Part shown: positions 1 through 7,655 of the stretch, piece after piece
Position numbering within the stretch: the stretch's first letter is position 1
Layout of the letters: every line of letters begins with the position of its first letter
From: Oligoflexia bacterium
Lineage (GTDB): Bacteria; Bdellovibrionota; UBA1018; CAIPTA01
DNA length: 40,491 nucleotides
Reading direction: 5' to 3'
Assembly: GCA_903867855.1 (NCBI GenBank)
Contig: CAIPTA010000175.1
Location: forward strand, 1 to 40,491
Notes under the pieces: model-generated
Seen by the model: only the letters and a program-made list of their open reading frames with translations
Databases searched by the model: none
Told to the model about the DNA's origin: nothing
Program-made: the position numbers and the translations under genes

Positions 1-7
1 ATGAGCG

Positions 8-1216
8 ATGGGCATTTTTAAAAATATACTTTTTTTTGTTGTCGTCTTTCTATTCGCACGAATCGATTCGTCGCTAGCTCGTCCAGAGTATGCAGTGAAA
101 TATGGAATTGTAAATTGTACGGCCTGCCACACCAGCCCTTTCGGCGGCGGAGTTCGCAATGTGTATGGTAAGCAATACGATGAGCATAATCTCGGGAATG
201 GCTATACATCCTATCAAGATATAGCCTCCCTAGATATGCGCGCCATCGCCCTATATCCAGCTAAGGCCGAACAAACTCAAAATGGACTTGCACTGATGGA
301 AGTTGCTCCTACGGGTAATATTCCGATTACCAAAACTGGGGATAAAGTGGATTCTCGTGTGGTGATTTCTTACGGCCTCGGTGGTTTGGCGCCCGGCTTG
401 CGGGAAGCCTATGCTCTCTTTTATACGGCGGACGAAAAAGAAAATGCGTGGCTAAATAGCCTAACGGTTGGGAAGTTTGTCGCCCCGTTCGGACTGCTAA
501 CGGAAGAGCATCGCACCTATACAAAAATGATGACTCAGACTACGGAAAACAATTTTGAGATGGGTGGGGCGATTTCCGGAGATCCTCATGAGCGCGTGCA
601 CTATGATTTTGCGCTCACGAATGGATTTCAATCTGGAGGAGCATTCACCAATAATGATCTCTCCTATGCTCTGATTGGAAATGTACGCTGGAACCCTCCA
701 AGCATGCCCTTCTTCGTGGGGGCAAGCGGAGCGCTTCATCGCACACTAACAACCAAAAGCTATAACCCTTATGCAGATGTGCTGTATGCCGCGCTATCCC
801 TCGATCGCCTCACTAGAAATAGATTGAATGGATCGATTCAAACGGAAGTGGTTTGGGCTCGTGGATGGAATGCTAATCCGCCAAATAGTAATATCACCTA
901 TTTCATTCCTAGCACTCAAACGAGCTTTATGAACGCTATTCTCGATACACAATCGTTTGGCTGGTATTTGTTGTTCAACTACGATCTCACGAGTCGTCTC
1001 GCGCTTGTCTATAAGCTAGACGAGTACATGCCTAATAGCCGATATGCATCCGATGCATTCATTCGTTACGGCTACGGTTTCAAATATTTTATCAGCAGCA
1101 ACATAGACATTTTGACCCGTTACGAGCAGTCGATCGCGGGAAGACCGGGAGTTTACTATACCGACTCGCAAGCTGCGCGGAATGACTTCTATATTATGAT
1201 GCATTTATGGCTCTAG
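8..1216 (+). CDS. Outer-membrane beta-barrel protein with one N-terminal heme c motif
   Basis: This 402-residue protein starts with a Sec signal peptide (hydrophobic core about residues 6-18, likely cleavage near A24-R25). A single heme c attachment motif, C37-T-A-C40-H41, follows in the first mature residues. The rest alternates polar and aromatic residues in short amphipathic strands and ends in a hydrophobic, aromatic-rich strand (MMHLWL), as expected of an outer-membrane barrel. The combination suggests a porin-like barrel whose N-terminal plug carries a heme. Only 20 bases separate it from the triheme lipoprotein downstream, so the two are probably co-transcribed and may pass electrons between periplasm and outer membrane. 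I recognise no named family; the barrel call rests on composition and the C-terminus. The gene lies at the window edge, but the signal peptide argues that the start is real. Confidence 0.7.
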   Translation: MGIFKNILFFVVVFLFARIDSSLARPEYAVKYGIVNCTACHTSPFGGGVRNVYGKQYDEHNLGNGYTSYQDIASLDMRAIALYPAKAEQTQNGLALMEVAPTGNIPITKTGDKVDSRVVISYGLGGLAPGLREAYALFYTADEKENAWLNSLTVGKFVAPFGLLTEEHRTYTKMMTQTTENNFEMGGAISGDPHERVHYDFALTNGFQSGGAFTNNDLSYALIGNVRWNPPSMPFFVGASGALHRTLTTKSYNPYADVLYAALSLDRLTRNRLNGSIQTEVVWARGWNANPPNSNITYFIPSTQTSFMNAILDTQSFGWYLLFNYDLTSRLALVYKLDEYMPNSRYASDAFIRYGYGFKYFISSNIDILTRYEQSIAGRPGVYYTDSQAARNDFYIMMHLWL

Positions 1217-1236
1217 AAAAAAAGGGATGAGACAAG

Positions 1237-2346
1237 ATGACTCAATTGAATTTCACGCATAATAATCGAAAATTACAAGGACTGATGTGGCATGGATTTC
1301 GCTATTGCTTCTCCATGATTCACCAAAAGCTCAAATTTTTATCTAATCCTCCTATTTTCTTTTCTCTCTTGCTCCTCAGTGCTTGCGGTAGCGGACGAAT
1401 GCCTGTAACCGATTCCAGCTCACTCTCCGGGCAATCGGCTGCGCAAAGCGGTGCTCCCGGTTCTAGCACTTCGCTATCGTATGAGGTTGATATTAAGCCC
1501 ATACTTTTGGCGAATTGTGTTTCTTGTCATGGTGCTGGAAAATTGAATCCAAATGATTGGCAAAACTACGACAATGTAATTGCGAAAAAAGATGCTATGT
1601 ACCAGCGTATCGTGGTGCTGAAAAATATGCCTCTTGTCGGAAATCTGCCGCAAGCGGATCGAGATTTGATTGGCGCCTGGATCAATGCAGGAGCACCCAG
1701 ATATCCAGTAGCGGCATCAACTCCTCCCTCCGGTACTACCACACCCGACGGAACCACACCTACGCCTCCCACGCCACCGATAACGCCTCCATCGCCTCCA
1801 ACGCCTGCACAGCAAGCCCAACTCACGGATAAACTGCACTACTGTGCCTGGTGTCATGGTTCGACTGGAGCCGAAGCCTATTCGCTAGCACCACGTTTGG
1901 CGGGTCAACAGGCTTCCTATATTACGAGTCAGCTAACAGACTTTATGGCTCATAAGCGAGATGGTATTAATGCCGATTTGATGTGGGGTGCAACTGGAAG
2001 TCTTGATCCCAAACTCATTCCTCTTTTGGCGGATTTTTACTCTAAACAAGTTTTGAGTAGGTCAGATGGCACAAATAGTACCCTGGCAAATCGAGGTAAA
2101 GAAATTTTCACCAACGGCATCCCTACGCATAATGTGATCGCTTGCGCCGCCTGCCATGGTTTTGATGCCAAGGGAAATGATTCAATTCCTCGTCTGGCTA
2201 ATCAAGATAAGAGCTACATTATACGCCAGCTAGAGGGGTGGCGCAGTGGCTATCGCGCCTCTACTTTGGCTATGCCTGATGAAGTGAAAGGCATGACGGA
2301 TGATGATATCAAAGCTGTTGCCGAGTATGTGAATTTTCTGCAGTGA
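1237..2346 (+). CDS. Triheme c-type cytochrome lipoprotein
   Basis: A lipobox (LLSAC, lipidated Cys about residue 50) follows a hydrophobic stretch. Three heme c motifs follow: C94-V-S-C97-H98, C203-A-W-C206-H207 and C303-A-A-C306-H307. The first belongs to a domain of the kind often annotated planctomycete-type cytochrome (KPILLANCVSCHG start, WINAGAP end). Domains two and three resemble the paired class I domains of cytochrome c4/c553. A Pro/Thr-rich linker at about residues 160-190 separates the first domain from the pair. The protein should be anchored to a membrane facing the periplasm and transfer electrons. The start at 1237 has an AAGGGA sequence upstream; an alternative ATG at 1315 would give a more usual signal peptide but has no clear ribosome binding site. 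It forms an operon with the heme-bearing barrel gene upstream. Its redox partner is unknown. Confidence 0.85.
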   Translation: MTQLNFTHNNRKLQGLMWHGFRYCFSMIHQKLKFLSNPPIFFSLLLLSACGSGRMPVTDSSSLSGQSAAQSGAPGSSTSLSYEVDIKPILLANCVSCHGAGKLNPNDWQNYDNVIAKKDAMYQRIVVLKNMPLVGNLPQADRDLIGAWINAGAPRYPVAASTPPSGTTTPDGTTPTPPTPPITPPSPPTPAQQAQLTDKLHYCAWCHGSTGAEAYSLAPRLAGQQASYITSQLTDFMAHKRDGINADLMWGATGSLDPKLIPLLADFYSKQVLSRSDGTNSTLANRGKEIFTNGIPTHNVIACAACHGFDAKGNDSIPRLANQDKSYIIRQLEGWRSGYRASTLAMPDEVKGMTDDDIKAVAEYVNFLQ

Positions 2347-2368
2347 CATTTGATGTGCTTCTATGCTG

Positions 2369-2390
2369 CGCCAGAGGGTAATGTCTGGCG
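2369..2390 (+). terminator. Hairpin downstream of cytochrome operon, possible terminator
   Basis: CGCCAGA and TCTGGCG form a perfect 7-bp stem around an 8-base loop, 23 bases after the cytochrome stop codon. There is no T-run after it, so it may only protect the mRNA 3' end or terminate weakly. Confidence 0.35.
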
Positions 2391-2466
2391 TTAGACAACT
2401 GTATAGATATTAGACAGTCTGCCATCTCAGCTTGAAACAGATGAAATAAATTGCCTAAGGCTAAGT

Positions 2467-2512
2467 AGCTAACTTTAGGCATCAAATTGATGCCTAAAGT
2501 TAGCTCTATAAT
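2467..2512 (+). promoter_or_regulatory. 39-bp perfect palindrome abutting a TATAAT box
   Basis: Bases 2467-2505 form a perfect palindrome: two 19-base arms (AGCTAACTTTAGGCATCAA and its complement) around a single central A at 2486. One base later is a consensus -10 box, TATAAT (2507-2512). The gene at 2571 begins 58 bases downstream with a good GAGG ribosome site, so this looks like its promoter with the whole upstream region covered by an operator-like element. No good -35 box is visible at normal spacing, as expected if an activator binds here. The absence of a T-run argues against a terminator. Confidence 0.6.
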
Positions 2513-2570
2513 CACGGCATAAAGCTTGCTCCTCTTCCTTGAAGCCTATTTTTTATAGAGGAACCCTTTC

Positions 2571-3128
2571 ATGACCACCAGCAAACTTTTCATTCTTTGT
2601 GTTACGGCTCTTCTCCCGCTTTTTGCTTCCGCTGCGGAATCATCTTGTGCTTATCAATTGAAATTGCAAAGCGTGCGAGCCAAAGAAAATCTTCCCGCAA
2701 ACGTAAGGGTGAATCTTTCTGTGGGTCTCCCCAGCAATAAAGATAAAGGTTTTTGGGCTCTAGAAACGAGCGCTAGCACAGGCGGCGGAGTTCAAGCTGG
2801 AGCTGAGCTAAAACTTGAACATCAGCCGGTAGTGCAAGTTCATGTAGATCAAATTGATTTACTCATCAAATTTGAAGACGGTGCCTTAAAGGGCATGGAT
2901 GTGATCGCCATTGTGGATCAAAATTTCGTGAGTCGTTTAATTTTTGATGATGAATATTTGCTTAATGTGCGCAATTTTGGAAATCGAGAAGTGCCTTCTT
3001 CCTATGAAAGCGGGCGCCCCGTATTTGATCCTCGTGCTTTGCAGTTTAATGGCAAAGGCGAAAGCAGCTTTAAGGTAGCGAGCGACATTCTCGAAGTTGA
3101 TTTCTTAGCTACTAGGGCTTGCCAGTAA
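2571..3128 (+). CDS. Secreted protein of unknown function
   Basis: The 185-residue product has a clear Sec signal peptide ending near ASA-AE (about residue 22), then about 160 residues that look like an all-beta periplasmic domain. Two cysteines, one just after the signal peptide (SSCAY) and one at the extreme C-terminus (RACQ), could form a disulfide linking the ends. The ATG is preceded by AGAGGAAC at suitable spacing, and the palindrome-TATAAT element at 2467-2512 is its likely promoter. I do not recognise the family. It appears to be transcribed alone. Confidence 0.7.
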   Translation: MTTSKLFILCVTALLPLFASAAESSCAYQLKLQSVRAKENLPANVRVNLSVGLPSNKDKGFWALETSASTGGGVQAGAELKLEHQPVVQVHVDQIDLLIKFEDGALKGMDVIAIVDQNFVSRLIFDDEYLLNVRNFGNREVPSSYESGRPVFDPRALQFNGKGESSFKVASDILEVDFLATRACQ

Positions 3129-3157
3129 ACCTGTAGAGGACGCAAATTACTCTTCGG

Positions 3158-3466
3158 CTACTCTACAGAGGTCTGAACAAAATTGGGGCCTGAGCAACTA
3201 TTAGCATCTTCATAGTTAACGTTTACTGTAACAGCATGGCTGCCTGTTTCCGCGACGCAGACCAATTCCACAACGAAGCCCTCAGAGCCTTGATCCTTCG
3301 TGCTGAGTGGGATGCAATGATAGAAGTTATTATTTAGCTGCGCAAAATGAGCAGCAGCTTGGGCGGCTTCCAAAGAGCAATTCCCTGATTCACCGAAGGC
3401 GCTCCCTCCGAGATAGACTGTGGAAAATATGAAAGTTGTTAGAAGAATTCGGCTGGCGGAAATCAT
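3158..3466 (-). CDS. Small secreted cysteine-containing protein, paralogue of 3761-4063
   Basis: A 102-residue protein with a Sec signal peptide (about residues 1-25) and a mature part of about 77 residues with four cysteines. The mature part aligns with the product of 3761-4063: both begin with Cys, then an Ala-rich helix (EAAQAAA / EAKAAAL), an Asn-containing turn, a conserved Cys, a G..VE..C segment, and end in V.Y.D...C.G. The two genes are divergent and seem to have arisen by duplication. A ribosome site (TTTGGAG) lies 6 bases before the start. Function is unknown; small disulfide-bonded exported proteins of this kind may be envelope or secreted factors. Confidence 0.65.
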   Translation of the reverse strand: MISASRILLTTFIFSTVYLGGSAFGESGNCSLEAAQAAAHFAQLNNNFYHCIPLSTKDQGSEGFVVELVCVAETGSHAVTVNVNYEDANSCSGPNFVQTSVE

Positions 3467-3760
3467 AGGTACTCCAAAGAATTATTGTCGAAAGCTCAGG
3501 GGCGAATCACTAACCCAAACTGCCGAATTTGTCTGTTAATCTTTGGTTAGCTTTGGTTAGCTAAAGTGCTAGCCTCTTACTTTCCATAGGCGTTTCTTGG
3601 CTATAAATCCATTTGTGCGCTAAGCATCTAAAATTAAGGTATTTTTTGAAGCATGCTTTCTGTCTGAAAGCAGTTAGGCCAGAATCAATCGCAAGAGAGG
3701 TGCGGATGGCGTAAAACAGTCTCCGACCCAAGTAACGTTGATTTAAACTAGGAGTTATCT
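3467..3760. other. Divergent intergenic region of the paralogue pair
   Basis: This 294-base region must hold the promoters of both small secreted proteins. It contains a tandem 10-bp direct repeat (TTTGGTTAGC at 3542-3551 and 3552-3561) followed by TAAAG, so that CTTT...AAAG can fold back, and a short hairpin (GCTTTC-TGTCT-GAAAGC, 3655-3671) about 90 bases before the rightward gene. AGGAG at 3750-3754 is the ribosome site for 3761. I saw no ORF and no riboswitch I could name. Confidence 0.5.
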
Positions 3761-4063
3761 ATGAAATTCTCTTCAAATTTATTGGCAAAACCACTCTTAA
3801 TTTTGGCACTCGCACTAAGCTTTTCAGCCTTTAGCAATTCCGCCCACGCTGCCCGTAGCTGTTGTGAAGAAGCGAAGGCGGCTGCCTTAGCAGAACTAGG
3901 CGGCAACTGGAAGCAACCCCTAGCTTGTGAAGGCGAGGATGCTGGCGGAGTAGAAGTAGACTGCGGTGTGGTTGGCGGTGGCCATATCTGTAGTTACCAT
4001 GTGGATTTCTATGATCTAGACAACTGTAAAGGCGCAATCGCTACCTACGACGGCGGCGCTTAA
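3761..4063 (+). CDS. Small secreted Cys-rich protein
   Basis: A 100-residue protein with a clean signal peptide cleaved after AHA (about residue 30). The mature part starts ARSCCEEAKAAALAEL and has six cysteines in about 70 residues, so it is probably disulfide-bonded and exported. It is a diverged paralogue of the gene at 3158-3466 on the other strand, sharing the spacing of Cys, an Ala-rich helix, G..VE..C and a final D..NC.G. AGGAG precedes the ATG at 8 bases and a strong terminator follows 20 bases after the stop, so it is a single-gene unit with an unusually long leader region. Function unknown. Confidence 0.75.
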   Translation: MKFSSNLLAKPLLILALALSFSAFSNSAHAARSCCEEAKAAALAELGGNWKQPLACEGEDAGGVEVDCGVVGGGHICSYHVDFYDLDNCKGAIATYDGGA

Positions 4064-4082
4064 TCATATTTATTGACCTCGG

Positions 4083-4117
4083 AAACACGAACTCTTCCCC
4101 AGGGGAGTTCGTGTTTT
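4083..4117 (+). terminator. Rho-independent terminator
   Basis: A 12-bp perfect stem (AAACACGAACTC with GAGTTCGTGTTT) with a 10-base loop ends in TTTT. It follows the 3761-4063 gene directly. The AAAC/GTTT base makes it potentially bidirectional. Confidence 0.85.
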
Positions 4118-4131
4118 GAAATAAGCGCGTA

Positions 4132-4160
4132 TTGCCTTTCCCTTTACTGGGCCTAATAAT
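4132..4160 (+). promoter_or_regulatory. Sigma70-like promoter for a leaderless mRNA
   Basis: TTGCCT (4132-4137), a 17-base spacer and AATAAT (4155-4160, 5 of 6 consensus) place the expected start of transcription at 4167, exactly the A of the ATG. There is no ribosome site before that ATG. This is one of five such arrangements in the window. Confidence 0.5.
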
Positions 4161-4166
4161 AATTGG

Positions 4167-4547
4167 ATGGGATCAACGAATTCATTTGCGATGAAGGCTA
4201 CAGAGTATTTTTTATATTTCCTTTCGTTCGGTGCAAGTGTTGCTGGCTTCGGTTTGGCGGTGGGTCCTCACGTTGACAGCCAAGCGAGATCTTTTTCTCC
4301 TCTGACAATTGCTTTTTTCTTCATAGGGTCGGTGCTATTCGCTTTGACTGCACGTGGGATCAGGAAGGCCAAAATTTGGGCTCTTTATATTGGCCTTCTA
4401 CTATTGATTTTTTTGATAGGTGTTTCTGCTTACAATCTCGCGATAAACTCCAAAGAAAATCTTACTATTAGGGCGATTTTCCTCGCCACTCTAATCCTGA
4501 CGGGGGCTGGCTTATGGAAAGCAAAGTTGGCTGGGCTCTTTCGATAA
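4167..4547 (+). CDS. Small integral membrane protein, four predicted helices
   Basis: The 126-residue protein is dominated by four hydrophobic stretches (about residues 13-32, 44-60, 69-87 and 101-118) with short polar links, so it should span the inner membrane. I recognise no motif or family. The start at 4167 is favoured because the upstream promoter would begin transcription there; an internal ATG at 4191 is the alternative. No neighbour shares its strand closely. It lies between a strong terminator and a region of broken genes, so it may belong to the accessory segment. Confidence 0.55.
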   Translation: MGSTNSFAMKATEYFLYFLSFGASVAGFGLAVGPHVDSQARSFSPLTIAFFFIGSVLFALTARGIRKAKIWALYIGLLLLIFLIGVSAYNLAINSKENLTIRAIFLATLILTGAGLWKAKLAGLFR

Positions 4548-4875
4548 TGCTGATCACTGCCCTAAATAGAATGCAGTTTTGTGGGCTTTCCTGAAAAATA
4601 TTTGAAGCAGTGGATAATTGGCAGATTGGAACATATTTCATAGAGAAGTGGGTTTGGGATTCGCGCGTTCATTCGCGTCGCAATCTTTAGAATTCCCTGC
4701 CTCTTCTAGAAGAAATAGCTCCTTCGCTAACGGTATCCTCACAAAGACCGTGTATTAAACGCCTGATGGGCTAATCTTGTTGAAAAAATATGAGACTTTT
4801 TAACCCGTTCCCCTACTATAAAGGAGAGCCAAATTGAGCCAATTGAGGAATTGATCCATACCTGAAAAAAAGTGA
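4548..4875. other. AT-rich gap without a convincing gene
   Basis: Nothing codes convincingly on either strand here. The last 70 bases lead into the broken receiver gene; a purine-rich AAAGGAGAG at about 4831-4839 could be a remnant ribosome site. The sequence reads as decayed DNA. Confidence 0.45.
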
Positions 4876-5440
4876 ATTCTTCTCGCCGATGATAAATTAG
4901 TGCATCGAAATTTTGTCCGGAGCAATCTAAAGGACGCCGCAAAGACAATGGGAATTGAGTTAGACATCGTTGCCGAAGCAGAAGATGGCGCGCAACTCGT
5001 GGAGCTTTATAAGCGGCATAGCGCGCAACCTATCGATTTGGTACTTGCCGATATCCGCGCCCAATCTTGATGGGTTAAGTGCTCTAGTAAAAATCATAGG
5101 TATAAATAAGCGCCAACGCGTGATCATGGTGAGCTCAGAAGATATGGCCACGGTTTCCAAGGCTAGCGCGGCGAACGATGAGCAAAAAGCTGCCGACGTA
5201 AAACAAAAGATCGCTCTTCTCAACAAGACGGCAGATCGCTTACGCAAGGGCATAGTGGAAGAAGGCAAGATCAACTCTATTCTCACCGGTTGCGAAAAAC
5301 TAGCTCTCGATCCTATTTGGGTGGCGGAACAATATGGTGCCTGCGGCTATATGAGAAAACCCTACGACCAAGCGAAAAATTTAGAAATGCTAACTCATGG
5401 ATTCAGTAACGTAATCACCAAATTTTTAGCGAAAATTTAA
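4876..5440 (+). pseudogene. Frameshifted CheY-like response regulator with an inserted helical segment
   Basis: Two frames together give one receiver domain. Frame A (4876-5070) reads ILLADD (acidic pocket) through to VLADI, whose Asp is the phospho-acceptor, then meets a stop. Frame B, open from about 5055 to 5440, continues with PNLDG, VIMVSSED (beta-4 Ser) and GYMRKPY (the conserved Lys). The break lies at about 5056-5062: the expected DIRMPNLDG would be restored by adding two bases. No proper start exists either, since TGA directly precedes the first codon of frame A. Between beta-4 and the Lys there are about 74 residues instead of the usual 22 or so, a charged helical insertion. The Hpt gene follows after 4 bases and was probably its partner. 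Either a real pseudogene or a sequencing error plus an unusual start; two defects favour decay. Confidence 0.75.
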
Positions 5441-5444
5441 ACTT

Positions 5445-6305
5445 ATGAAACGACAGATCCTCGAACTCCTATCGAAACAAAATGGGATAATTCCTACGGC
5501 TAAACTAAACGCGATTTTGACGGAATTCGTGAGTTCTTATAATCGACCCGATCGAGCTTGCCTTTCCGAACAGTGGCTAAAAGAAGAAGCAATCCTAAGA
5601 GTTTTACAGGAGCAGATCGCGAGCAATTCTACTTTTGTAGAGGCCTGCAAAAAATTAGATCTATGGAGCGACGAGCTCGCGACAAAATACAATTCCCATA
5701 ATCAGAAGGCAGCGGATGTATTTATTAATTCGCTTACAAAGGAGAATCTTCTTGGTGAAAAGCACAAGCCAAAGACACAGATAGCGGAATCCTTCGAGGT
5801 GCATTTTATAATAATGGACTCCGGCCTCACAGCCGATTTTGCGGAAACTTTTGATGATAGGTGCGCACAAAGTATAGAGGGGCACTTACTAGACCTTGAA
5901 AAAATGGCGAGTGATCCCCAGCAAAAGCTTCAGTTTGAAGAAATTATGCGTAGCCTCTATAGAGATTTGCATTCCATCAAAGGTACCGCTCGCTTTATTT
6001 CTGCTGCGCTTACTGAAAAACTAATCCATGCATCCGAAGATTTACTTGGCTTTGCTCAGCAATTTCATTCTCAATTAAGCCGAGATGATTTAAAAAATGT
6101 ATTTAACCAAATTTTGAAATCAATCGACATTGCCCTTGCCCTTCGAAAGCCAATTGTGGAAAAGCAAAGCGAAGAGCCCTTCTGGCAAGATGCTGCCTCA
6201 AAGAATAATTATCTTTCTCACCTTCGAAACTTGCAGATCCTAAAAAAAGAGCTGGATCAGCGTGGTTTACAAATTAAAATTTCTGATATTGCCTCAGAGT
6301 TTTAG
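5445..6305 (+). CDS. Hpt (histidine phosphotransfer) domain protein
   Basis: The 286-residue protein has a central helical region with the Hpt signature RDLHSIKGTARF; the phospho-accepting His is H176, comparable to H.LKG in CheA and ArcB. It has no kinase, receiver or transmembrane segment, so it should be a soluble phosphorelay carrier. The N-terminal 110 residues and C-terminal 60 are helical and unrecognised. A short piece at residues 68-82 (CKKL.L......A..Y spacing) resembles the insertion of the broken receiver just upstream; this may be chance. The start is 4 bases after the receiver's stop, so the pair was an operon. With the receiver frameshifted, the Hpt protein may have lost its partner. 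Confidence 0.75.
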   Translation: MKRQILELLSKQNGIIPTAKLNAILTEFVSSYNRPDRACLSEQWLKEEAILRVLQEQIASNSTFVEACKKLDLWSDELATKYNSHNQKAADVFINSLTKENLLGEKHKPKTQIAESFEVHFIIMDSGLTADFAETFDDRCAQSIEGHLLDLEKMASDPQQKLQFEEIMRSLYRDLHSIKGTARFISAALTEKLIHASEDLLGFAQQFHSQLSRDDLKNVFNQILKSIDIALALRKPIVEKQSEEPFWQDAASKNNYLSHLRNLQILKKELDQRGLQIKISDIASEF

Positions 6306-6464
6306 GGCACAAATAGCTTTTACTCAAAACAATTTATATTTGAATTGAGCCAGTTTTTGGTGTGCCGATATAGAAAATTTTCCGCTAATGCTTTACATAA
6401 AAATGTTGATAGGTGCAATTATATTAGTTAATTGGCCCATCATCATATCTAGGAACTTATAGTT
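6306..6464. other. AT-rich gap
   Basis: About 160 bases with no coding signal, leading to an AGGA ribosome-like site just before the broken small gene at 6465. I saw no hairpin terminator after the Hpt gene. Confidence 0.4.
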
Positions 6465-6652
6465 ATGTCCTCTAAACTATTAGTCTTTTATTTTGCTATA
6501 TTTTCGCTAGCTGTATCCAACAAATGGTAAGTACCAAGCCAATTGAACCCTAGCCAATTACCTCTAAAGTCGACCTCTCAAATGTCGAATTTTTGACAGA
6601 TGAAAAAAGTTCAATGTCCCAATCTGACAAAGCTATTCGCCAAAATAGTTAA
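6465..6652 (+). pseudogene. Remnant of a small exported protein
   Basis: An ATG with AGGAAC upstream opens a 21-codon peptide, MSSKLLVFYFAIFSLAVSN and on, which is a typical signal-peptide core, and then stops at 6528-6530. In a different frame the sequence continues as KPIEP, a stop, then PITSKVDLSNVEFL and a Ser/Asp-rich end at TAA 6650-6652. One frameshift and one stop would turn this into a secreted protein of about 60 residues. Evidence is compositional only, so confidence is low. Confidence 0.35.
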
Positions 6653-6654
6653 AT

Positions 6655-6999
6655 ATGAATCTTCTAGGAAAAGTACAACCAACTAAGTTTAAAAATCGAA
6701 AATATTGGATAGTCGAAATAGACCCTTTGGGAATCCTGGCGAGTGGCAAGAGTAGGAACTACGCAACCTTGAAGGCCCTTGATAATGTCGAGGCGGTAGT
6801 CAATAAAAAGGGGTTTAAGGTTACAGCCGAATTTTTTGGGAAAAATGTAATCTCAATTTCTACAAGTAATCCAATACTCCTCAGGCAACATTTAAAAATG
6901 AAATCGAAGGTAACTTCTGAAGAATTTTACCAAAGGTTCGATGAGCGAGAAAACGTAAGTGATCTTGGTGATGAGTTTTTTTATTCTTGGTTAAGGTGA
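6655..6999 (+). CDS. Hypothetical small cytoplasmic protein
   Basis: A 114-residue protein, Lys- and Asn-rich, with no signal peptide or membrane segment. The segment YWIVEIDPLGILASGKS followed by an alternating beta-alpha pattern faintly recalls HicB-like folds, but no HicA partner is adjacent and I make no family call. The first ATG lacks a good ribosome site; CTGACA at 6624-6629 could be a -35 box, with no convincing -10. It lies in the AT-rich accessory stretch and its codon use is more AT-rich than that of the metabolic genes further on, which fits recent acquisition. Confidence 0.5.
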   Translation: MNLLGKVQPTKFKNRKYWIVEIDPLGILASGKSRNYATLKALDNVEAVVNKKGFKVTAEFFGKNVISISTSNPILLRQHLKMKSKVTSEEFYQRFDERENVSDLGDEFFYSWLR

Positions 7000-7012
7000 A
7001 GACGGTAGATAT

Positions 7013-7456
7013 TTATGCTGCTTTAAAAGTTTCTAGCCTTTTTACCCAACAGGAATACTCATTATAAATTGTATCAATAGGGGCATCAAATTTTTTTTGA
7101 GCAAGTAATAGCAGCATTTCTCGATGACAACGCTGCCCTAATTGGCATTGGCAAATTAAATACACGTCGTTTCCTTCTGAAATACCAGCAAGTAAATCAA
7201 GATGCTCCATTGCTTGCTCTGACAATTCAAACCGTCTTTCGTATTCTGATCTTTCGAATGCTACGTCGTGACCAGCGGCTTGGTTATTTTTAAAGTCACG
7301 GAAGAGCGCTTTGGTTGGCGACAAGTCTGCACGGTATTCATCTCGAAGCTCTTTTCTGATACCTCGCGGGTAAAAACGCATTGCTATCACTATAAATCCA
7401 TCGTTCCTAGTGATGTTTCCAACCCTCAAATCTTGTACGCTAGCTTGTTTCAACAT
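7013..7456 (-). CDS. DUF488 family protein
   Basis: The 147-residue product shows DUF488 (YeaO-like) hallmarks: a beta strand leading to MRFYPRGIRKE, a Pro-containing SPTKALFRDF segment, FERSEYERRF, and near the C-terminus the cysteine motif LICQCQLGQRCHREML, which in this family follows a central beta strand and carries conserved Cys and His-Arg. The biochemical role of the family is not established; nucleic-acid-related or stress functions have been suggested. It lies 61 bases downstream of a run of three tiny stress-type genes on the same strand and may share their transcript. Confidence 0.75.
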   Translation of the reverse strand: MLKQASVQDLRVGNITRNDGFIVIAMRFYPRGIRKELRDEYRADLSPTKALFRDFKNNQAAGHDVAFERSEYERRFELSEQAMEHLDLLAGISEGNDVYLICQCQLGQRCHREMLLLLAQKKFDAPIDTIYNEYSCWVKRLETFKAA

Positions 7457-7517
7457 TTTTCTATTCTTACAGCTATGGTGCTCAATTAATTCGTGTTGCC
7501 ATATTCATTCCGAGGAA

Positions 7518-7646
7518 TTATTTTCCTTTAAAGAAAAATAGCCAAGCGAGTATACACAAAAATCCAGGCACACCTAGGGCATACATGATGATGGGTCCGG
7601 CTATCCGCCCGTTAGCATTATCTAAAGCTTTAGAAATCGATTTCAT
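7518..7646 (-). CDS. 42-residue single-span membrane peptide
   Basis: An ATG with an excellent TAAGGAGG site 4-5 bases upstream encodes MKSISKALDNANGRIAG and then a hydrophobic stretch (about residues 18-38) ending FFKGK. The short amphipathic N-terminus plus one transmembrane helix with a positive tail is typical of small stress-induced membrane peptides. It lies 9 bases after the CsbD-like gene and 61 before the DUF488 gene, all on the minus strand. No family name is assigned. Confidence 0.65.
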   Translation of the reverse strand: MKSISKALDNANGRIAGPIIMYALGVPGFLCILAWLFFFKGK

Positions 7647-7655
7647 ACTGCCTCC

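Noticed and set aside
2467..2505. 39-bp palindrome as a rho-independent terminator of the cytochrome operon
   Set aside because: No T-run follows; instead TATAAT follows within one base, and the distance from the stop codon is 120 bases.
3655..3760. Structured leader of the 3761 gene as a c-di-GMP or other riboswitch
   Set aside because: The small hairpin and GTGCGGATGG-type sequence do not give the conserved core of any class I could match.
4739..4948. Minus-strand 69-codon ORF
   Set aside because: No ribosome site or recognisable features, and it overlaps the antisense of the broken receiver gene.
6655..6999. HicB-type antitoxin
   Set aside because: Resemblance is limited to a few residues near the N-terminus and there is no HicA-sized partner.
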